Below are positions 37,914 through 47,757 of a stretch of DNA of 64,000 nt, piece by piece. The notes beneath the pieces were generated by a model. It did no database searches. It saw only the letters and a list, made by a program, of their open reading frames with translations, and was not told the origin of the DNA. The stretch is from positions 1 through 64,000 of the forward strand of contig NZ_JABSQR010000031.1 of NCBI RefSeq assembly GCF_013215705.1. Direction: 5' to 3'. Made by a program: the position numbers and the translations under genes. The number at the start of each line of letters is the position of its first letter. The stretch's first letter is position 1. Origin of the DNA: Moritella sp. GTDB taxonomy: Bacteria; Pseudomonadota; Gammaproteobacteria; Enterobacterales; Moritellaceae.

Positions 37914-38699
37914 TTAACGTTTACGCAGTAAGCAATAAGCGAGTTTATAGCTAAGTGGTAACAACCCTTGATGGCCACGTAATGTTTCGTAGTTGGCTTT
38001 AAATGCTCTTAGCTCACCTTGAGTCGTCGGTTTTGAATTTTTATCATGTACATGATTAGCACCAATGCCTTTAAGGCTGTGCATGACCTCTTTGACACTG
38101 GAGTAATACATAGTTTGTATTTCAACGTGGAAGGTTTCGACACTTAAACCTGATTTTAATAACGCCGCTTTAATTTTTCCTTCAGACAGAAAACGATTTA
38201 CATGGCGATGTGCGTTAACCGTTGACCATGATAGTGTTAATTCATTAAGGCTACCCGCGACTAAGGTGCTAAATAGCATTAAGCCCCCTGGTTTTAAGCA
38301 ACGCGATACTTCAATTAACGGCACCGTTAAGTCGTCACACCACTGCAATGCCAGATTAGAAACACACAAATCAATACTATTCGACGGTAATGGTAACGCT
38401 TCCGCATCACCATTCAACCAATAAGTCGGTGTCGTTAATTGATAATGTGCTTGAGCGTGATCAAGCATGCCTAAGGACAAATCAACAGCAATTAACTGCT
38501 GACTACACTTTGCTAATACGGGTAATAATGCGCCGCTGCCACAACCAAGATCGACAGTCGTTTTATAAGCGTTTTCATTAACACTATGGGGTAAATATTG
38601 TAATAAATTATCACTGGACAAGCGCTGTAATATTGCGTGTTGATCATAACTTGCCGCAGCTTTACTAAAACAACGAGCGACCGCATTTTTGTCAATCAT
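37914..38699 (-). CDS. bioC: Malonyl-ACP O-methyltransferase
   Basis: Methylates malonyl-ACP so that fatty acid synthesis enzymes can build the pimeloyl chain of biotin. The protein is 261 residues with an SAM-binding Rossmann fold (TVDLGCGSGALLPVLAK) and FSKAAASYDQHAILQ near the start, typical of BioC. It overlaps bioF by 4 bases. bioH is not visible in this window. Confidence 0.93.
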   Translation of the reverse strand: MIDKNAVARCFSKAAASYDQHAILQRLSSDNLLQYLPHSVNENAYKTTVDLGCGSGALLPVLAKCSQQLIAVDLSLGMLDHAQAHYQLTTPTYWLNGDAEALPLPSNSIDLCVSNLALQWCDDLTVPLIEVSRCLKPGGLMLFSTLVAGSLNELTLSWSTVNAHRHVNRFLSEGKIKAALLKSGLSVETFHVEIQTMYYSSVKEVMHSLKGIGANHVHDKNSKPTTQGELRAFKANYETLRGHQGLLPLSYKLAYCLLRKR

Positions 38700-39841
38700 G
38701 AAGCACCGCCACTATTTATATCTAACGCTTCCTGCAACCGAGTCAGTAATAAATCAATATCGTCAACACAATGATTAGCAGATAACGTAATACGTAAACG
38801 TGATGTACCTTGCGGTACCGTCGGCGGGCGAATCGCTTTAACCAATAAACCTTTACCCGCAAGGTACTGACTTATTTTTAGCGTCTTAATCGCGTCGCCA
38901 ATAATAAGTGGTTGAATAGCGCTATCAGATGGCATTAAGGTAATGTTACGTAATAAACATTGTTGCTTAAAATAACAAATTAGTTGATTTAAATGCACAA
39001 CTCGCCATGTTTCTGTCATCATGATCGTTAACGCTTTATCTATACATAGCGCCATTGCAGCCGGCATTGCAGTCGAATAAATATAAGGTTTCGAAAAGTT
39101 AACTAAATATTCGATAACGTCTTTAGAAGCAGCTACAAATGCCCCTGATACCCCCACAGCTTTACCAAATGTCGCCATATATAAATCAACATCACTGGCT
39201 AATAAGTCGTGCTGTTTAAGGCTATGCTGTCCCTGCGGTAAGATCCCAAAACCATGTGCATCATCGACCAACAACCAGCTGTCATGGGCTTTGCATTGCT
39301 GACTAATCGCATGTAGATCTGACATATCACCGTCCATGCTAAACACACTTTCTGTAACGACCAGTGAGTTGGCATGCTTAGGGCGATAATGGGTTAGGAT
39401 TTGAGCCAGGTGTCCACTGTCATTATGCTTAAACCGTTTCATGGTTGCTGGTGAATAAACCCCCGCTTCAATTAATGAAGCATGGTTGAGCTTATCCTGG
39501 ATCAGCAAATCATTTTTATTTAACAAGGCTTTGATTAACGCTTGGTTGGCACTGTAGCCAGAGTTAAATAATAAACTTGATTCATAACCCGTTATGTCCG
39601 CTAACTTTTCTTCTAGTGCAGCATGAGCATGGGTATAACCCGTTACTAGCGCGGATCCACCGCTACCAACGCCATGTTCGCTTGCGCCACGCTGCCATGC
39701 AGCAATAACATCGGGGTGTTTAGAAAGCCCTAAATAATCATTAGCGGAGAAATTAATCGCCTCATTACTTACCGCCCGCGTGCGTAACAGAGATTGTGTT
39801 TGCTGCTGGCGTAATGCTTGTGTAATGAATTCAAAAGCCAT
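38696..39841 (-). CDS. bioF: 8-amino-7-oxononanoate synthase
   Basis: PLP enzyme joining pimeloyl thioester and alanine. The protein is 381 residues. Visible blocks: NDYLGLSKHPDVI, DDAHGFGILPQGQH and the PLP-lysine region MATFGKAVGVSGAFVA. It shares one base with bioB and overlaps bioC, so the operon is translationally coupled. Confidence 0.97.
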   Translation of the reverse strand: MAFEFITQALRQQQTQSLLRTRAVSNEAINFSANDYLGLSKHPDVIAAWQRGASEHGVGSGGSALVTGYTHAHAALEEKLADITGYESSLLFNSGYSANQALIKALLNKNDLLIQDKLNHASLIEAGVYSPATMKRFKHNDSGHLAQILTHYRPKHANSLVVTESVFSMDGDMSDLHAISQQCKAHDSWLLVDDAHGFGILPQGQHSLKQHDLLASDVDLYMATFGKAVGVSGAFVAASKDVIEYLVNFSKPYIYSTAMPAAMALCIDKALTIMMTETWRVVHLNQLICYFKQQCLLRNITLMPSDSAIQPLIIGDAIKTLKISQYLAGKGLLVKAIRPPTVPQGTSRLRITLSANHCVDDIDLLLTRLQEALDINSGGAS

Positions 39842-40923
39842 TAATGTGCAACACTCGTCGTATCAGCATGCTTTGTATCAACCGTTGTCGCGTCATAAAA
39901 CAGTGACGGTGACGCCTGCTCTGCTATTTCATCGAGTAACTGCGCTGATTGTGCTTCATCACTGGCTTCACGGATACGTGCAGGATGCAATCCAAGTTTC
40001 TTAAATAAACGCTTATCACTGTCTTCATCCGGATTGTCCGTCGTTAACAATTTACAACCATAAAAGATTGAATTAGCACCAGCCATAAAGCAAAGTGTTT
40101 GCGTTTGTTCGCTCATTGTCTCACGACCAGCAGATAAACGGACATACGATTTAGGCATTAATATACGAGCCGTAGCAATGGTACGTACAAACTCTAATTC
40201 GTCTAAATCGGGTGTATCTTCAAGCGGTGTTCCTGCCACTTTAACTAACATGTTAATTGGCACACTTTCAGGGTGATGCGCTAAGTTAGCCAGTGATTTA
40301 AGTAGCCCAATTCGATCAAGTTGTTGCTCACCCATGCCAACAATACCGCCCGAGCATACTTTCATGCCAGCTTCACGCACATGATCTAAGGTATCTAAAC
40401 GGTCTTGATAAGTACGCGTGGTAATAATCTGTTCGTAGTATTCTTCTGACGTATCTAAGTTATGGTTGTAATAGTCTAAGCCCGCAGCAGAAAGAGATTG
40501 CGCTTGTTCGGGCGCTAACATGCCTAACGTCATGCAAGTTTCCAGTCCCATGGCTTTAACGCCTTTAACCATATCAATTAAATACGGCATATCACGCTTA
40601 TGTGGATTTTTCCAAGCCGCTCCCATACAAAAACGACTGGCACCATTCTCTTTCGCTTCGACAGCACGTTTAAGCACTGTTTCTACTTGCATCAAGCGTT
40701 CTTTCTCAATACCCGTTGTATAGCGTGCGCTTTGTGGGCAGTACTTACAATCCTCAGGACAAGCACCTGTCTTGATTGATAACAGCGTACTGATTTGCAC
40801 ACTGTTTGGATCAAAATTCTGACGATGCACCGTTTGAGCCTGAAACATCAAATCATTAAACGGTTGGTTAAATAGTGCTTCAATCTCATCAATTTTCCAG
40901 TCATGGCGAACGCTGTTAGTCAT
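39841..40923 (-). CDS. bioB: Biotin synthase
   Basis: Radical SAM enzyme inserting sulfur into dethiobiotin. The protein is 360 residues. The 4Fe-4S cysteines are C55, C59 and C62 (CPEDCKYC). GGIVGMGE and the YCGCKL-like FYGCKLLTT tail are typical. A -35 like TTGACC (complement of 40984-40989) lies within the candidate BirA operator, so repressor binding could block this promoter directly. Confidence 0.98.
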   Translation of the reverse strand: MTNSVRHDWKIDEIEALFNQPFNDLMFQAQTVHRQNFDPNSVQISTLLSIKTGACPEDCKYCPQSARYTTGIEKERLMQVETVLKRAVEAKENGASRFCMGAAWKNPHKRDMPYLIDMVKGVKAMGLETCMTLGMLAPEQAQSLSAAGLDYYNHNLDTSEEYYEQIITTRTYQDRLDTLDHVREAGMKVCSGGIVGMGEQQLDRIGLLKSLANLAHHPESVPINMLVKVAGTPLEDTPDLDELEFVRTIATARILMPKSYVRLSAGRETMSEQTQTLCFMAGANSIFYGCKLLTTDNPDEDSDKRLFKKLGLHPARIREASDEAQSAQLLDEIAEQASPSLFYDATTVDTKHADTTSVAH

Positions 40924-40982
40924 CTAAAATCCTTTATTTGAATTTGTGCTTAAACTCGATTAGTCTATCCAGCATAGCCGCA

Positions 40983-41015
40983 AGGTCAACCAAATGCTAA
41001 AATAAAGGTTTACAA
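40983..41015. promoter_or_regulatory. Candidate BirA (biotin) operator
   Basis: GGTTTACAA (41007-41015) exactly matches one half of the known gammaproteobacterial BirA box. AGGTCAACC (40983-40991) matches the other half in six of nine positions, 15 bp away. The right half overlaps the bioA ATG; the left half overlaps a -35 of bioB. Biotin control of divergent bioA/bioB by BirA is established in E. coli. The site here is inferred from motif and position. Confidence 0.7.
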
Positions 41016-42313
41016 TGACTCAAAAAACACACAGTGAATCAATGAAGTTCGACCAGCAACACATCTGGCACCCTTACACATCAATGACAAAACCATTACC
41101 TTGCTATCACGTTGATAGTGCTGAAGGTGTTTATCTAACATTGAATGACGGTACCCGACTAATCGATGGCATGTCTTCTTGGTGGGCATCCATTCACGGC
41201 TACAACGTCCCTGCGCTCAATCAAGCAATGCAGCGACAAGCCAGTAAAATGTCCCATGTCATGTTTGGTGGTATCACCCATCAGCCAGCTATCAATCTGT
41301 GCCAAAAATTAGTTGATATCACGCCCGACGGTCTAGAGTGTGTGTTCCTCGCAGATTCAGGCTCAGTCAGTGTCGAAGTGGCAATGAAAATGGCGATTCA
41401 ATATTGGCACCATCAACAACCTACCAAGAAGAAGTTTGTCACCATACGTAATGGTTATCACGGTGATACTTTTGGGGCGATGTCGGTATGCGATCCTGAT
41501 AATGGCATGCACGAATTATTCACAGGGTTTTTAGCACCACAATTTTTTATTGATGCACCGCGCATCAAATTTAACCAGCAATGGCAGCAAAGTGCCATGC
41601 AAGGTTTAGAGCAAACCTTAATTAAAAATCACCAGCACATAGCGGCATTTATATTAGAACCGATTGTGCAAGGCGCCGGTGGTATGAAGTTTTATCACCC
41701 AGAGTTTTTACGCCAAGCAAAATTACTGTGTGAACGTTTTGAAGTGTTATTGATCGCAGATGAGATAGCGACTGGTTTTGGTCGAACCGGAAAATTATTT
41801 GCTTGTGAGCATGCAGGTATCACACCTGACATCATGTGTTTGGGTAAAGGCATCACAGGCGGTTACATGACACTGGCTGCGACATTAACAACCCGACACG
41901 TGGCAGAGACTATCAGCAACGGGCCAAGCGGTGTTTTAATGCACGGGCCTACATTTATGGGTAACCCCCTAGCCTGTGCAGTCGCCAATGCTAGTATTGA
42001 TTTATTAATGACAAGTGACTGGCAACAACAAGTCGCGCGCATTGAAAAACAACTGCAACAGGCAATACTGCCTTTGGTTGATCATGACAATGTCAGCGAT
42101 GCGCGTGTACTTGGCAGTATTGGTGTCATTGAAACCAAGCAATCTATCGATCTCACTAAAGCCCAAGTATTGTTTGTTGAATTGGGCGTATGGATCCGGC
42201 CTTTTGGAAAACTGCTGTATATCATGCCTCCTTATATTATTACAGAGACAGAATTGGACACATTATGCAATGTGATCAAACAAGTACTTGATGCCGACAT
42301 TTGGGCTAAATAA
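41015..42313 (+). CDS. bioA: DAPA aminotransferase
   Basis: Adenosylmethionine-8-amino-7-oxononanoate aminotransferase, using SAM as amino donor. The protein is 432 residues. HIWHPYTSM and DGMSSWWASIHGYN are BioA hallmarks; PLP lysine K278 is in CLGKGITGGYM. The short AAAGG ribosome site is part of the candidate operator, so BirA might also hinder translation start sequences at DNA level. Confidence 0.97.
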   Translation: MTQKTHSESMKFDQQHIWHPYTSMTKPLPCYHVDSAEGVYLTLNDGTRLIDGMSSWWASIHGYNVPALNQAMQRQASKMSHVMFGGITHQPAINLCQKLVDITPDGLECVFLADSGSVSVEVAMKMAIQYWHHQQPTKKKFVTIRNGYHGDTFGAMSVCDPDNGMHELFTGFLAPQFFIDAPRIKFNQQWQQSAMQGLEQTLIKNHQHIAAFILEPIVQGAGGMKFYHPEFLRQAKLLCERFEVLLIADEIATGFGRTGKLFACEHAGITPDIMCLGKGITGGYMTLAATLTTRHVAETISNGPSGVLMHGPTFMGNPLACAVANASIDLLMTSDWQQQVARIEKQLQQAILPLVDHDNVSDARVLGSIGVIETKQSIDLTKAQVLFVELGVWIRPFGKLLYIMPPYIITETELDTLCNVIKQVLDADIWAK

Positions 42314-42423
42314 CACTATTTTGGGTTCATAACCAAAGTCAATTTAGCTGTATCTTAGTTTACTTGCGGTGACATCAACATAGCCTTTGCGAAACTCTTT
42401 GCTAAACTTTTTGCTAAGTTAAG

Positions 42424-42454
42424 GTTTCCACGTCTACAATTGTGACATGGAAAC
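42424..42454. repeat. 31-bp near-perfect palindrome
   Basis: GTTTCCACGTC (42424-42434) pairs with GACATGGAAAC (42444-42454) with one mismatch, and the centre (ACAATTGT) is itself palindromic. No U-tract follows, so it looks more like a protein-binding site or structured leader than a terminator. It lies 72 bp before the next gene. Confidence 0.55.
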
Positions 42455-42526
42455 TTAATAACAATTAATGTAACAAGCTTAATGCCTAGTTTGTTACACT
42501 AATTACCTTAGTTAATGGAGTCATCT

Positions 42527-42889
42527 ATGCTCAACAATTTATTGATTTTCGGTTTAACTGTCATTAGCTTGTCGGCGCTCTCATATATTATATATATTAA
42601 AATAATTGCACCGCTTACAAGTATCACGGGTTATATTCAGGAAGCCAAATTTGAGCATGACATCATCAATAAACTTGAACATGCAACAGATACGCATGGC
42701 TTATCCGAACGCTATAATTTAATGCTCGATAACAACATCAGTGAATCGAGTTATTTCGATAAATTAGAACAGAGCTTAAAACAGCGTAACGCGAGTCAAA
42801 CAAATAGCCCCTCAATCAAACCGAGCCGTAGCATGCTAAATCAACTAAGTTTGCTGCAACAAAAGAAAAAGCAAATAAATTACCATTAG
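42527..42889 (+). CDS. Small single-pass membrane protein, unknown
   Basis: The protein is 120 residues from the ATG at 42527, which has GGAG six bases upstream; the ATG at 42515 overlaps that site. One transmembrane helix at ~3-26 is followed by a charged, partly helical cytoplasmic tail rich in Asn, Ser and Lys. I do not recognise a family. It stands alone between bioA and asnS. Confidence 0.65.
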   Translation: MLNNLLIFGLTVISLSALSYIIYIKIIAPLTSITGYIQEAKFEHDIINKLEHATDTHGLSERYNLMLDNNISESSYFDKLEQSLKQRNASQTNSPSIKPSRSMLNQLSLLQQKKKQINYH

Positions 42890-43058
42890 AATCCTTAATT
42901 ATTTGCCAATATTGGTGTTAATTTACTAAATAATAAGCAAACAAAATGATTTTTCATTGTTTTTACTTGTATCCTACAACTGCAAAGGTAATATAACCTT
43001 ACTTAAATAATCATCATTCGCTCAGCAAGAGCTTTTTATGCTGGAGAGCAATAATCCT

Positions 43059-44459
43059 ATGACGCATACGTCAGTTAAAGATATTTTTGCCGGTAAATTC
43101 CCGGTAGGCAGCACAGTTACAACGAAAGGCTGGATCCGCACACGCCGTGATTCTAAAGCTGGTATCTCTTTTCTAGCTGTTTACGATGGTTCGTGTTTCG
43201 ATCCTATCCAAGCAGTTGTAAGCAAAGATTTACCGAACTACTCAGACGACGTATTAAGTCTTACTGCAGGTTGTTCAGTTGAAATTACAGGTACAGTAGT
43301 TGAATCACCTGGTAAAGGTCAAGCATTCGAAATCCAAGCAACAGAAGTTATTGTGCTTGGTTTAGTAGAAGACCCAGATACTTACCCTATGTCAGCAAAA
43401 CGCCACAGCATCGAATACCTTCGTGAACACGCTCACCTTCGTGGCCGTACTAACGTAATGGGTGCGGTTATGCGTGTTCGTAACTGTTTATCACAAGCTA
43501 TTCACCGCTTTTACCATGAAAATGGTTATAACTGGTTAAGCACGCCAATTATCACAGCAAGTGACTGTGAAGGTGCGGGCGAAATGTTCCGTGTAAGCAC
43601 ACTGGATATGAATAACCTGCCTTTAACGGATAAAGGCGAAGTTGATTACAACCAAGATTTCTTCGGTAAAGAAGCATTCTTAACTGTATCGGGTCAATTA
43701 AATGCTGAAACTTATGCTTGTGCAATAGGTAAAGTATATACATTCGGCCCAACTTTCCGTGCAGAAAACTCAAACACAACGCGTCACCTTGCAGAATTCT
43801 GGATGGTTGAACCTGAGATTGCATTTGCTGATTTAGACGATGCTGCAAAATTAGCTGAAGATATGCTTAAGTATTGCTTTAAAGCTGTACTAGAAGAGCG
43901 CATGGATGATATGCAATTCTTTGCACAACGTATCGATAAAGACGCTATTACTCGCTTAGAAAGTTTTGTAGATTCTGACTTTGCTCAAATTGATTATACT
44001 GACGCAATTAAGATCTTAGAAGAATGTGGTGAAGAATTCGAATTCCCAGTTTCTTGGGGCATCGATATGTCTTCTGAGCACGAACGTTACCTTGCTGAAG
44101 TACACTTCAAAGCACCTGTTGTTGTTAAAAACTACCCGAAAGATATCAAATCATTCTACATGCGTATGAATGATGACGGTAAAACAGTTGCAGCAATGGA
44201 CGTACTTGCACCAGGCATCGGTGAAATCATCGGTGGTAGCCAACGTGAAGAACGTTTAGATATGCTTGATAAGCGTATGGAAGAAATGGGCCTAAACAAA
44301 GAAGATTACTGGTGGTACCGTGATCTACGCCGTTTTGGTACAGTGCCACATTCTGGTTTCGGTCTAGGTTTCGAACGTTTAGTGTCTTATGTAACTGGTA
44401 TGCAAAATATCCGTGACGTAATTCCTTACCCACGTGCGCCACGTACAGCGGAATTCTAA
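43059..44459 (+). CDS. asnS: Asparaginyl-tRNA synthetase
   Basis: Class IIb synthetase, 466 residues from the ATG at 43059, the same length as E. coli AsnS; GGAGAG lies 10 nt upstream. An ATG at 43038 would add seven residues. An OB-fold anticodon domain ([12 protein letters not shown]) precedes the catalytic core with motif 2 ([21 protein letters not shown]) and motif 3 ([15 protein letters not shown]). A strong terminator follows. Confidence 0.98.
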   Translation: MTHTSVKDIFAGKFPVGSTVTTKGWIRTRRDSKAGISFLAVYDGSCFDPIQAVVSKDLPNYSDDVLSLTAGCSVEITGTVVESPGKGQAFEIQATEVIVLGLVEDPDTYPMSAKRHSIEYLREHAHLRGRTNVMGAVMRVRNCLSQAIHRFYHENGYNWLSTPIITASDCEGAGEMFRVSTLDMNNLPLTDKGEVDYNQDFFGKEAFLTVSGQLNAETYACAIGKVYTFGPTFRAENSNTTRHLAEFWMVEPEIAFADLDDAAKLAEDMLKYCFKAVLEERMDDMQFFAQRIDKDAITRLESFVDSDFAQIDYTDAIKILEECGEEFEFPVSWGIDMSSEHERYLAEVHFKAPVVVKNYPKDIKSFYMRMNDDGKTVAAMDVLAPGIGEIIGGSQREERLDMLDKRMEEMGLNKEDYWWYRDLRRFGTVPHSGFGLGFERLVSYVTGMQNIRDVIPYPRAPRTAEF

Positions 44460-44507
44460 TTTAAGTGTATTGTTAGTTTTTAAAATAGAAAGCTAACCAC
44501 TTAAAAC

Positions 44508-44552
44508 AAAAAGGCTGGTGAGATAATTTTTTATCTTACCAGCCTTTTTTTT
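44508..44552 (+). terminator. asnS terminator
   Basis: AAAGGCTGGTGAGATAA pairs with TTATCTTACCAGCCTTT (one mismatch), followed by a T run. Confidence 0.92.
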
Positions 44553-44609
44553 GACTGTTATTTATGGTCAGGCATAAATAAGTCATCGATTAGTTAACCG
44601 TCATGGCGA

Positions 44610-44759
44610 TTAACCTTCGATATTAATCAAGTTCATCACCATCAATTTACGGATCACGCTTACGTACATAACATTGATTTTAGCAATCTTAGTTACATCC
44701 GTTAAAGAGTGGCCTTCTTTTAATAATTCAATTGTTTGTAATACTTGTTCTTTGTTCAT
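44610..44759 (-). CDS. 49-residue HTH-like microprotein
   Basis: Reading from ATG 44759 to TAA 44610 gives a 49-residue protein beginning MNKEQVLQTIELLKEGHSLT. GAGG lies five bases before the ATG, a good ribosome site. The middle, LTDVTKIAKINVMYVSVIRKL, looks like a helix-turn-helix of the resolvase/Trp-repressor sort. No partner or family is recognised. It lies between the asnS terminator and the hydrolase gene. Confidence 0.6.
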   Translation of the reverse strand: MNKEQVLQTIELLKEGHSLTDVTKIAKINVMYVSVIRKLMVMNLINIEG

Positions 44760-44918
44760 AATAGCCTCTATATGCTGCTTCACTTGGTTTATACAGCAAT
44801 AATAAAGGTTTTTATGAGATGCAATATATCATATTCGAAAAATATGCCGAATATGATATATTTCATTGAATTATTTATATGTTTTTATAGAAACCATTGT
44901 GAAATATTTGTAACCAGT

Positions 44919-45839
44919 CTATTTAAGATGTTTTTTTATGAAGTCGATAATTTGAATCAACGCAGCCTTACTTTCAGGAAGTTGTTCAAACAAGGGGAAA
45001 ACATGCGGCATTTGTCGCCATATTTGTAAATGGGCATCAACACCCTTAGCCTGCATAAATTCAGCCAATCGGGTAGAGTCATCACGCATTAGTTCGGTAC
45101 TACCGACATGGAACATAAAAGGAGGGAAACCGGTGAAATCACCAAATAACGGTGAAATCTCGTCATTGTGTAGATCGGTATTATCTCCACCTAAATACCA
45201 ATTTCGGCAATGTAACATAACTTCTAGGCTAAACAGTGCATCACTATAACGGTTTTCCACCGAAGACATGCCACTTTGCGTCATGTCTGCTACGGGTGAT
45301 AATAACACGCAGCAACTCGGCATTGGTAAGCCATTACGTTTAGCGCGTAACAATAGCGATAAAGCAATATTACCACCAGCAGAGTCCCCCGCTACGATGA
45401 TATCTTCAGGTAAAGTACCTGCATCTAATAATGATAGGTAAATGTCATAACAGCAATCCAGCGCTGCAGGAAAAGGCTGTTCAGGTGCCAGTGGATAATC
45501 GGGAATAATGGCGTGTAGATCGAGTGGCTCAGCTAAACGCGCTATAAAATTGTTATGTATTGCTGGGGTTTTAAAAACGAAGGCACCGCCATGTACATAT
45601 AATAATTTTTTCTTCGTATTTGAAAATTTAAGCTGTATTTCATCACACAAAGTACCAGCACGCACTGATTGCGAGTGTTGAATATTAGCGCTAGTGCCAA
45701 ATACAAATTTATCTAGCGCGAGCATCTGAAAACGCAATTTATTCACGTCTTTGGTATTTTCAATCGAGCGTTTCACTGTTTGCTTCAAAAATAAATTCAG
45801 CGCTTTGGCTTGCCAACTAATCAAAATAACCTCGAACAA
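44919..45839 (-). CDS. HSL-family alpha/beta hydrolase
   Basis: The protein is 306 residues. The oxyanion HGG (residues 83-85, YVHGGAFVF), nucleophile S153 in GDSAGG, acid near D253/D254 (LMRDD) and H279 (QMPHVFPLF) make a complete esterase/lipase triad. No signal peptide, so it is cytoplasmic. It lies 68 bp downstream of the WS/DGAT gene on the same strand, suggesting turnover of acyl esters. Substrate unknown. Confidence 0.9.
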   Translation of the reverse strand: MFEVILISWQAKALNLFLKQTVKRSIENTKDVNKLRFQMLALDKFVFGTSANIQHSQSVRAGTLCDEIQLKFSNTKKKLLYVHGGAFVFKTPAIHNNFIARLAEPLDLHAIIPDYPLAPEQPFPAALDCCYDIYLSLLDAGTLPEDIIVAGDSAGGNIALSLLLRAKRNGLPMPSCCVLLSPVADMTQSGMSSVENRYSDALFSLEVMLHCRNWYLGGDNTDLHNDEISPLFGDFTGFPPFMFHVGSTELMRDDSTRLAEFMQAKGVDAHLQIWRQMPHVFPLFEQLPESKAALIQIIDFIKKHLK

Positions 45840-45907
45840 TATTTATACGTATAACAAAAAACTAACCATACCAGTTAGACGTTCCCTTCTAAGCCACCAC
45901 TTTTATT

Positions 45908-47302
45908 TTAGCGTGAAGAGATTAGTACTGAATGCTGCTTGGCATTATCAAGAATTTCATTTGATAGGATCTCACAAGCCGTTTCTACATGACGTGAGAG
46001 TATATCTAAATCAGGCAGTTCATTTTTACAACCCACCAAGCCGAAAAATACGTCGTTGTGATAACTATACAAGGTAATGTTGAGTGCCGTGCCTGCAGAG
46101 AGTACTGATACAGGATACACTTCGGTTAACTTCGCACCAGCAAGGTAAGCAAATTCTTGCTGACCACGCACATTCGAAACAATCACAGAACCCAATGGCG
46201 GCAAAAACTTAGAAATACCTAACCATTCAGAGATCGACGCGCTTGCTTGGATCAATAATGAAAAATTAACCACCGACTCTGCCGGTAGACTAAACAAATC
46301 TTTTTTAACGCTGCTGGTACGCTTAAAAATTGTTTCTAAATGGTCTAATGCATCGGCATCAACATTGCCGAGTTCAACCCCTGTTAACGCATTTCTACGT
46401 CCATTTCCGATTCTAACGGGCACCTGAGCAACTAATGGTTTACGTAATAAAATACCTTTTTCTTTCAAATAACGATTTAGGCCAATATCAACACAACATA
46501 AAATCACGTCATTTAATGTTACGCCCGTTATCTTGCTGATCGAGCGCATTTTTTCGAACGGTAAACGGCCAAAAGAAACAATACGCGAGCGTGTTGCAGG
46601 TACCGAAAATGGTGTTCGAGGGGCGCAAAATGGTAACGCAGGCCCTTGATTTCGTAGGTTGAGGAATTTTAATCCCATCCGCATACTTAACCGAACAATA
46701 CCTGGAATCGATTTAAGCTGTTTGAGTCCACTCATATAAGTCGATAACGCGCTTTCAATAACCCCCGCAGACTCTTTATAACCAGGACGGAATGATGGGA
46801 TCTGCCAAAATGGGCGATAATCATTTACCGATTGATCACTTTGTAAATATCCTGACAACCAACTATTTGCCATCTTACCATCTGCCATCGCATAATGAAT
46901 TTTAGTAAAGATAGCGAAGCGACCGTCAGATAAACCCTCAATCAAATACACTTCCCATAACGGACGCGTTCTATCGATTAAGTGTGAATGTAAACGTTCA
47001 ACTAAATCACGTAGTTGTTCATCAGTACCATCACCGGGTAACATTGACATACGAATATGATAATTAAAATTAAACTTACTATCGTGTACCCAGTAGTATA
47101 GGCCACCCATACTTTTTTTAAGTTTAAAGTTAAAAGGGGTAGCTACAGCGGGATCCATGATTAACTTTTGAAATAGATCGCGGGCAAAGTTGCCTTCATA
47201 GTCCTTTGGCGGTTCAAAAATTTGCAACCCCGAAAAATGCTTGGGACTTGCTGTACTCTCACTTAATAAAAATGAGGTTTCAACCAATGATAATTGTTCC
47301 AT
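45908..47302 (-). CDS. Wax ester synthase / diacylglycerol acyltransferase-like protein
   Basis: The protein is 464 residues from the ATG at 47302, which begins with the family start MEQLSLVETSFLL. It has the N-terminal acyltransferase domain with a PLW block (RTRPLWEVYLIEGL), and a C-terminal WES domain with NDVILCCVDIGL and SNVRGQQEF. The active-site motif, normally HHxxxDG, here reads HYAMADG (136-142): the second, catalytic His is Tyr. The rest is well preserved, so it is probably a functioning but divergent enzyme or one with changed chemistry. It lies 22 bp after a PHA-system gene. Confidence 0.9.
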   Translation of the reverse strand: MEQLSLVETSFLLSESTASPKHFSGLQIFEPPKDYEGNFARDLFQKLIMDPAVATPFNFKLKKSMGGLYYWVHDSKFNFNYHIRMSMLPGDGTDEQLRDLVERLHSHLIDRTRPLWEVYLIEGLSDGRFAIFTKIHYAMADGKMANSWLSGYLQSDQSVNDYRPFWQIPSFRPGYKESAGVIESALSTYMSGLKQLKSIPGIVRLSMRMGLKFLNLRNQGPALPFCAPRTPFSVPATRSRIVSFGRLPFEKMRSISKITGVTLNDVILCCVDIGLNRYLKEKGILLRKPLVAQVPVRIGNGRRNALTGVELGNVDADALDHLETIFKRTSSVKKDLFSLPAESVVNFSLLIQASASISEWLGISKFLPPLGSVIVSNVRGQQEFAYLAGAKLTEVYPVSVLSAGTALNITLYSYHNDVFFGLVGCKNELPDLDILSRHVETACEILSNEILDNAKQHSVLISSR

Positions 47303-47324
47303 AATATCGAGCCTTAATCGTACT

Positions 47325-47621
47325 TTATCTATACGAACATGCTGCCTTTGGCAACAGTTCATCCAGTGTTTCTTCAATGCTTTGCTTTAATACAAAGCTC
47401 ACTGGAAACAGCAGGATCCCTAATTTTAATTTGATTCTGATACTTTCCGCATCCGCATGTAAGTACCCTCTGGTATGTGCATGCTGAATATGAAGTTTAT
47501 CACCTCGCCATTCTAATTTAAGGTTATACTCTTCAGCTATATCAAGCATTAATTCGTCTGCCAAACGAATTATTTGATGATGCGGTAAGCTATGATCGCG
47601 AATGATTTCAATACTGCCCAT
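47325..47621 (-). CDS. Polyhydroxyalkanoate-system family protein
   Basis: The protein is 98 residues from the ATG at 47621, which has GGAG six bases upstream. It matches the small family annotated as polyhydroxyalkanoic acid system protein (IRDHSLPHHQIIRLADELM, then a GDKLHIQHAHTRGYLHAD segment). Members occur near lipid- or PHA-storage genes; the exact role is not settled. Immediately upstream of the WS/DGAT gene and likely co-transcribed. Confidence 0.8.
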   Translation of the reverse strand: MGSIEIIRDHSLPHHQIIRLADELMLDIAEEYNLKLEWRGDKLHIQHAHTRGYLHADAESIRIKLKLGILLFPVSFVLKQSIEETLDELLPKAACSYR

Positions 47622-47697
47622 AATTAACTCCACTCGATAGTGACAACTTGACGAGTTTTAAATCTAATGGACGATATTATAGGGAAAATAACTAGAA

Positions 47698-47722
47698 AGC
47701 GCTTACTAAACCACTAAGCGCT
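47698..47722 (-). terminator. Hairpin after the LRAT gene
   Basis: AGCGCTTA (47698-47705) pairs perfectly with TAAGCGCT (47715-47722). On the minus strand a T-rich run follows. It separates the LRAT and PHA-system genes. Confidence 0.65.
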
Positions 47723-47757
47723 ATGCAGGAAGAAAACTAAACATAAAGAGGTATGGA

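Noticed and set aside
44745-45029. Plus-strand frame of 94 codons between asnS and the hydrolase
   Set aside because: It overlaps both the minus-strand microprotein start and the hydrolase 3' end, has no ribosome site, and its composition is that of AT-rich non-coding DNA.
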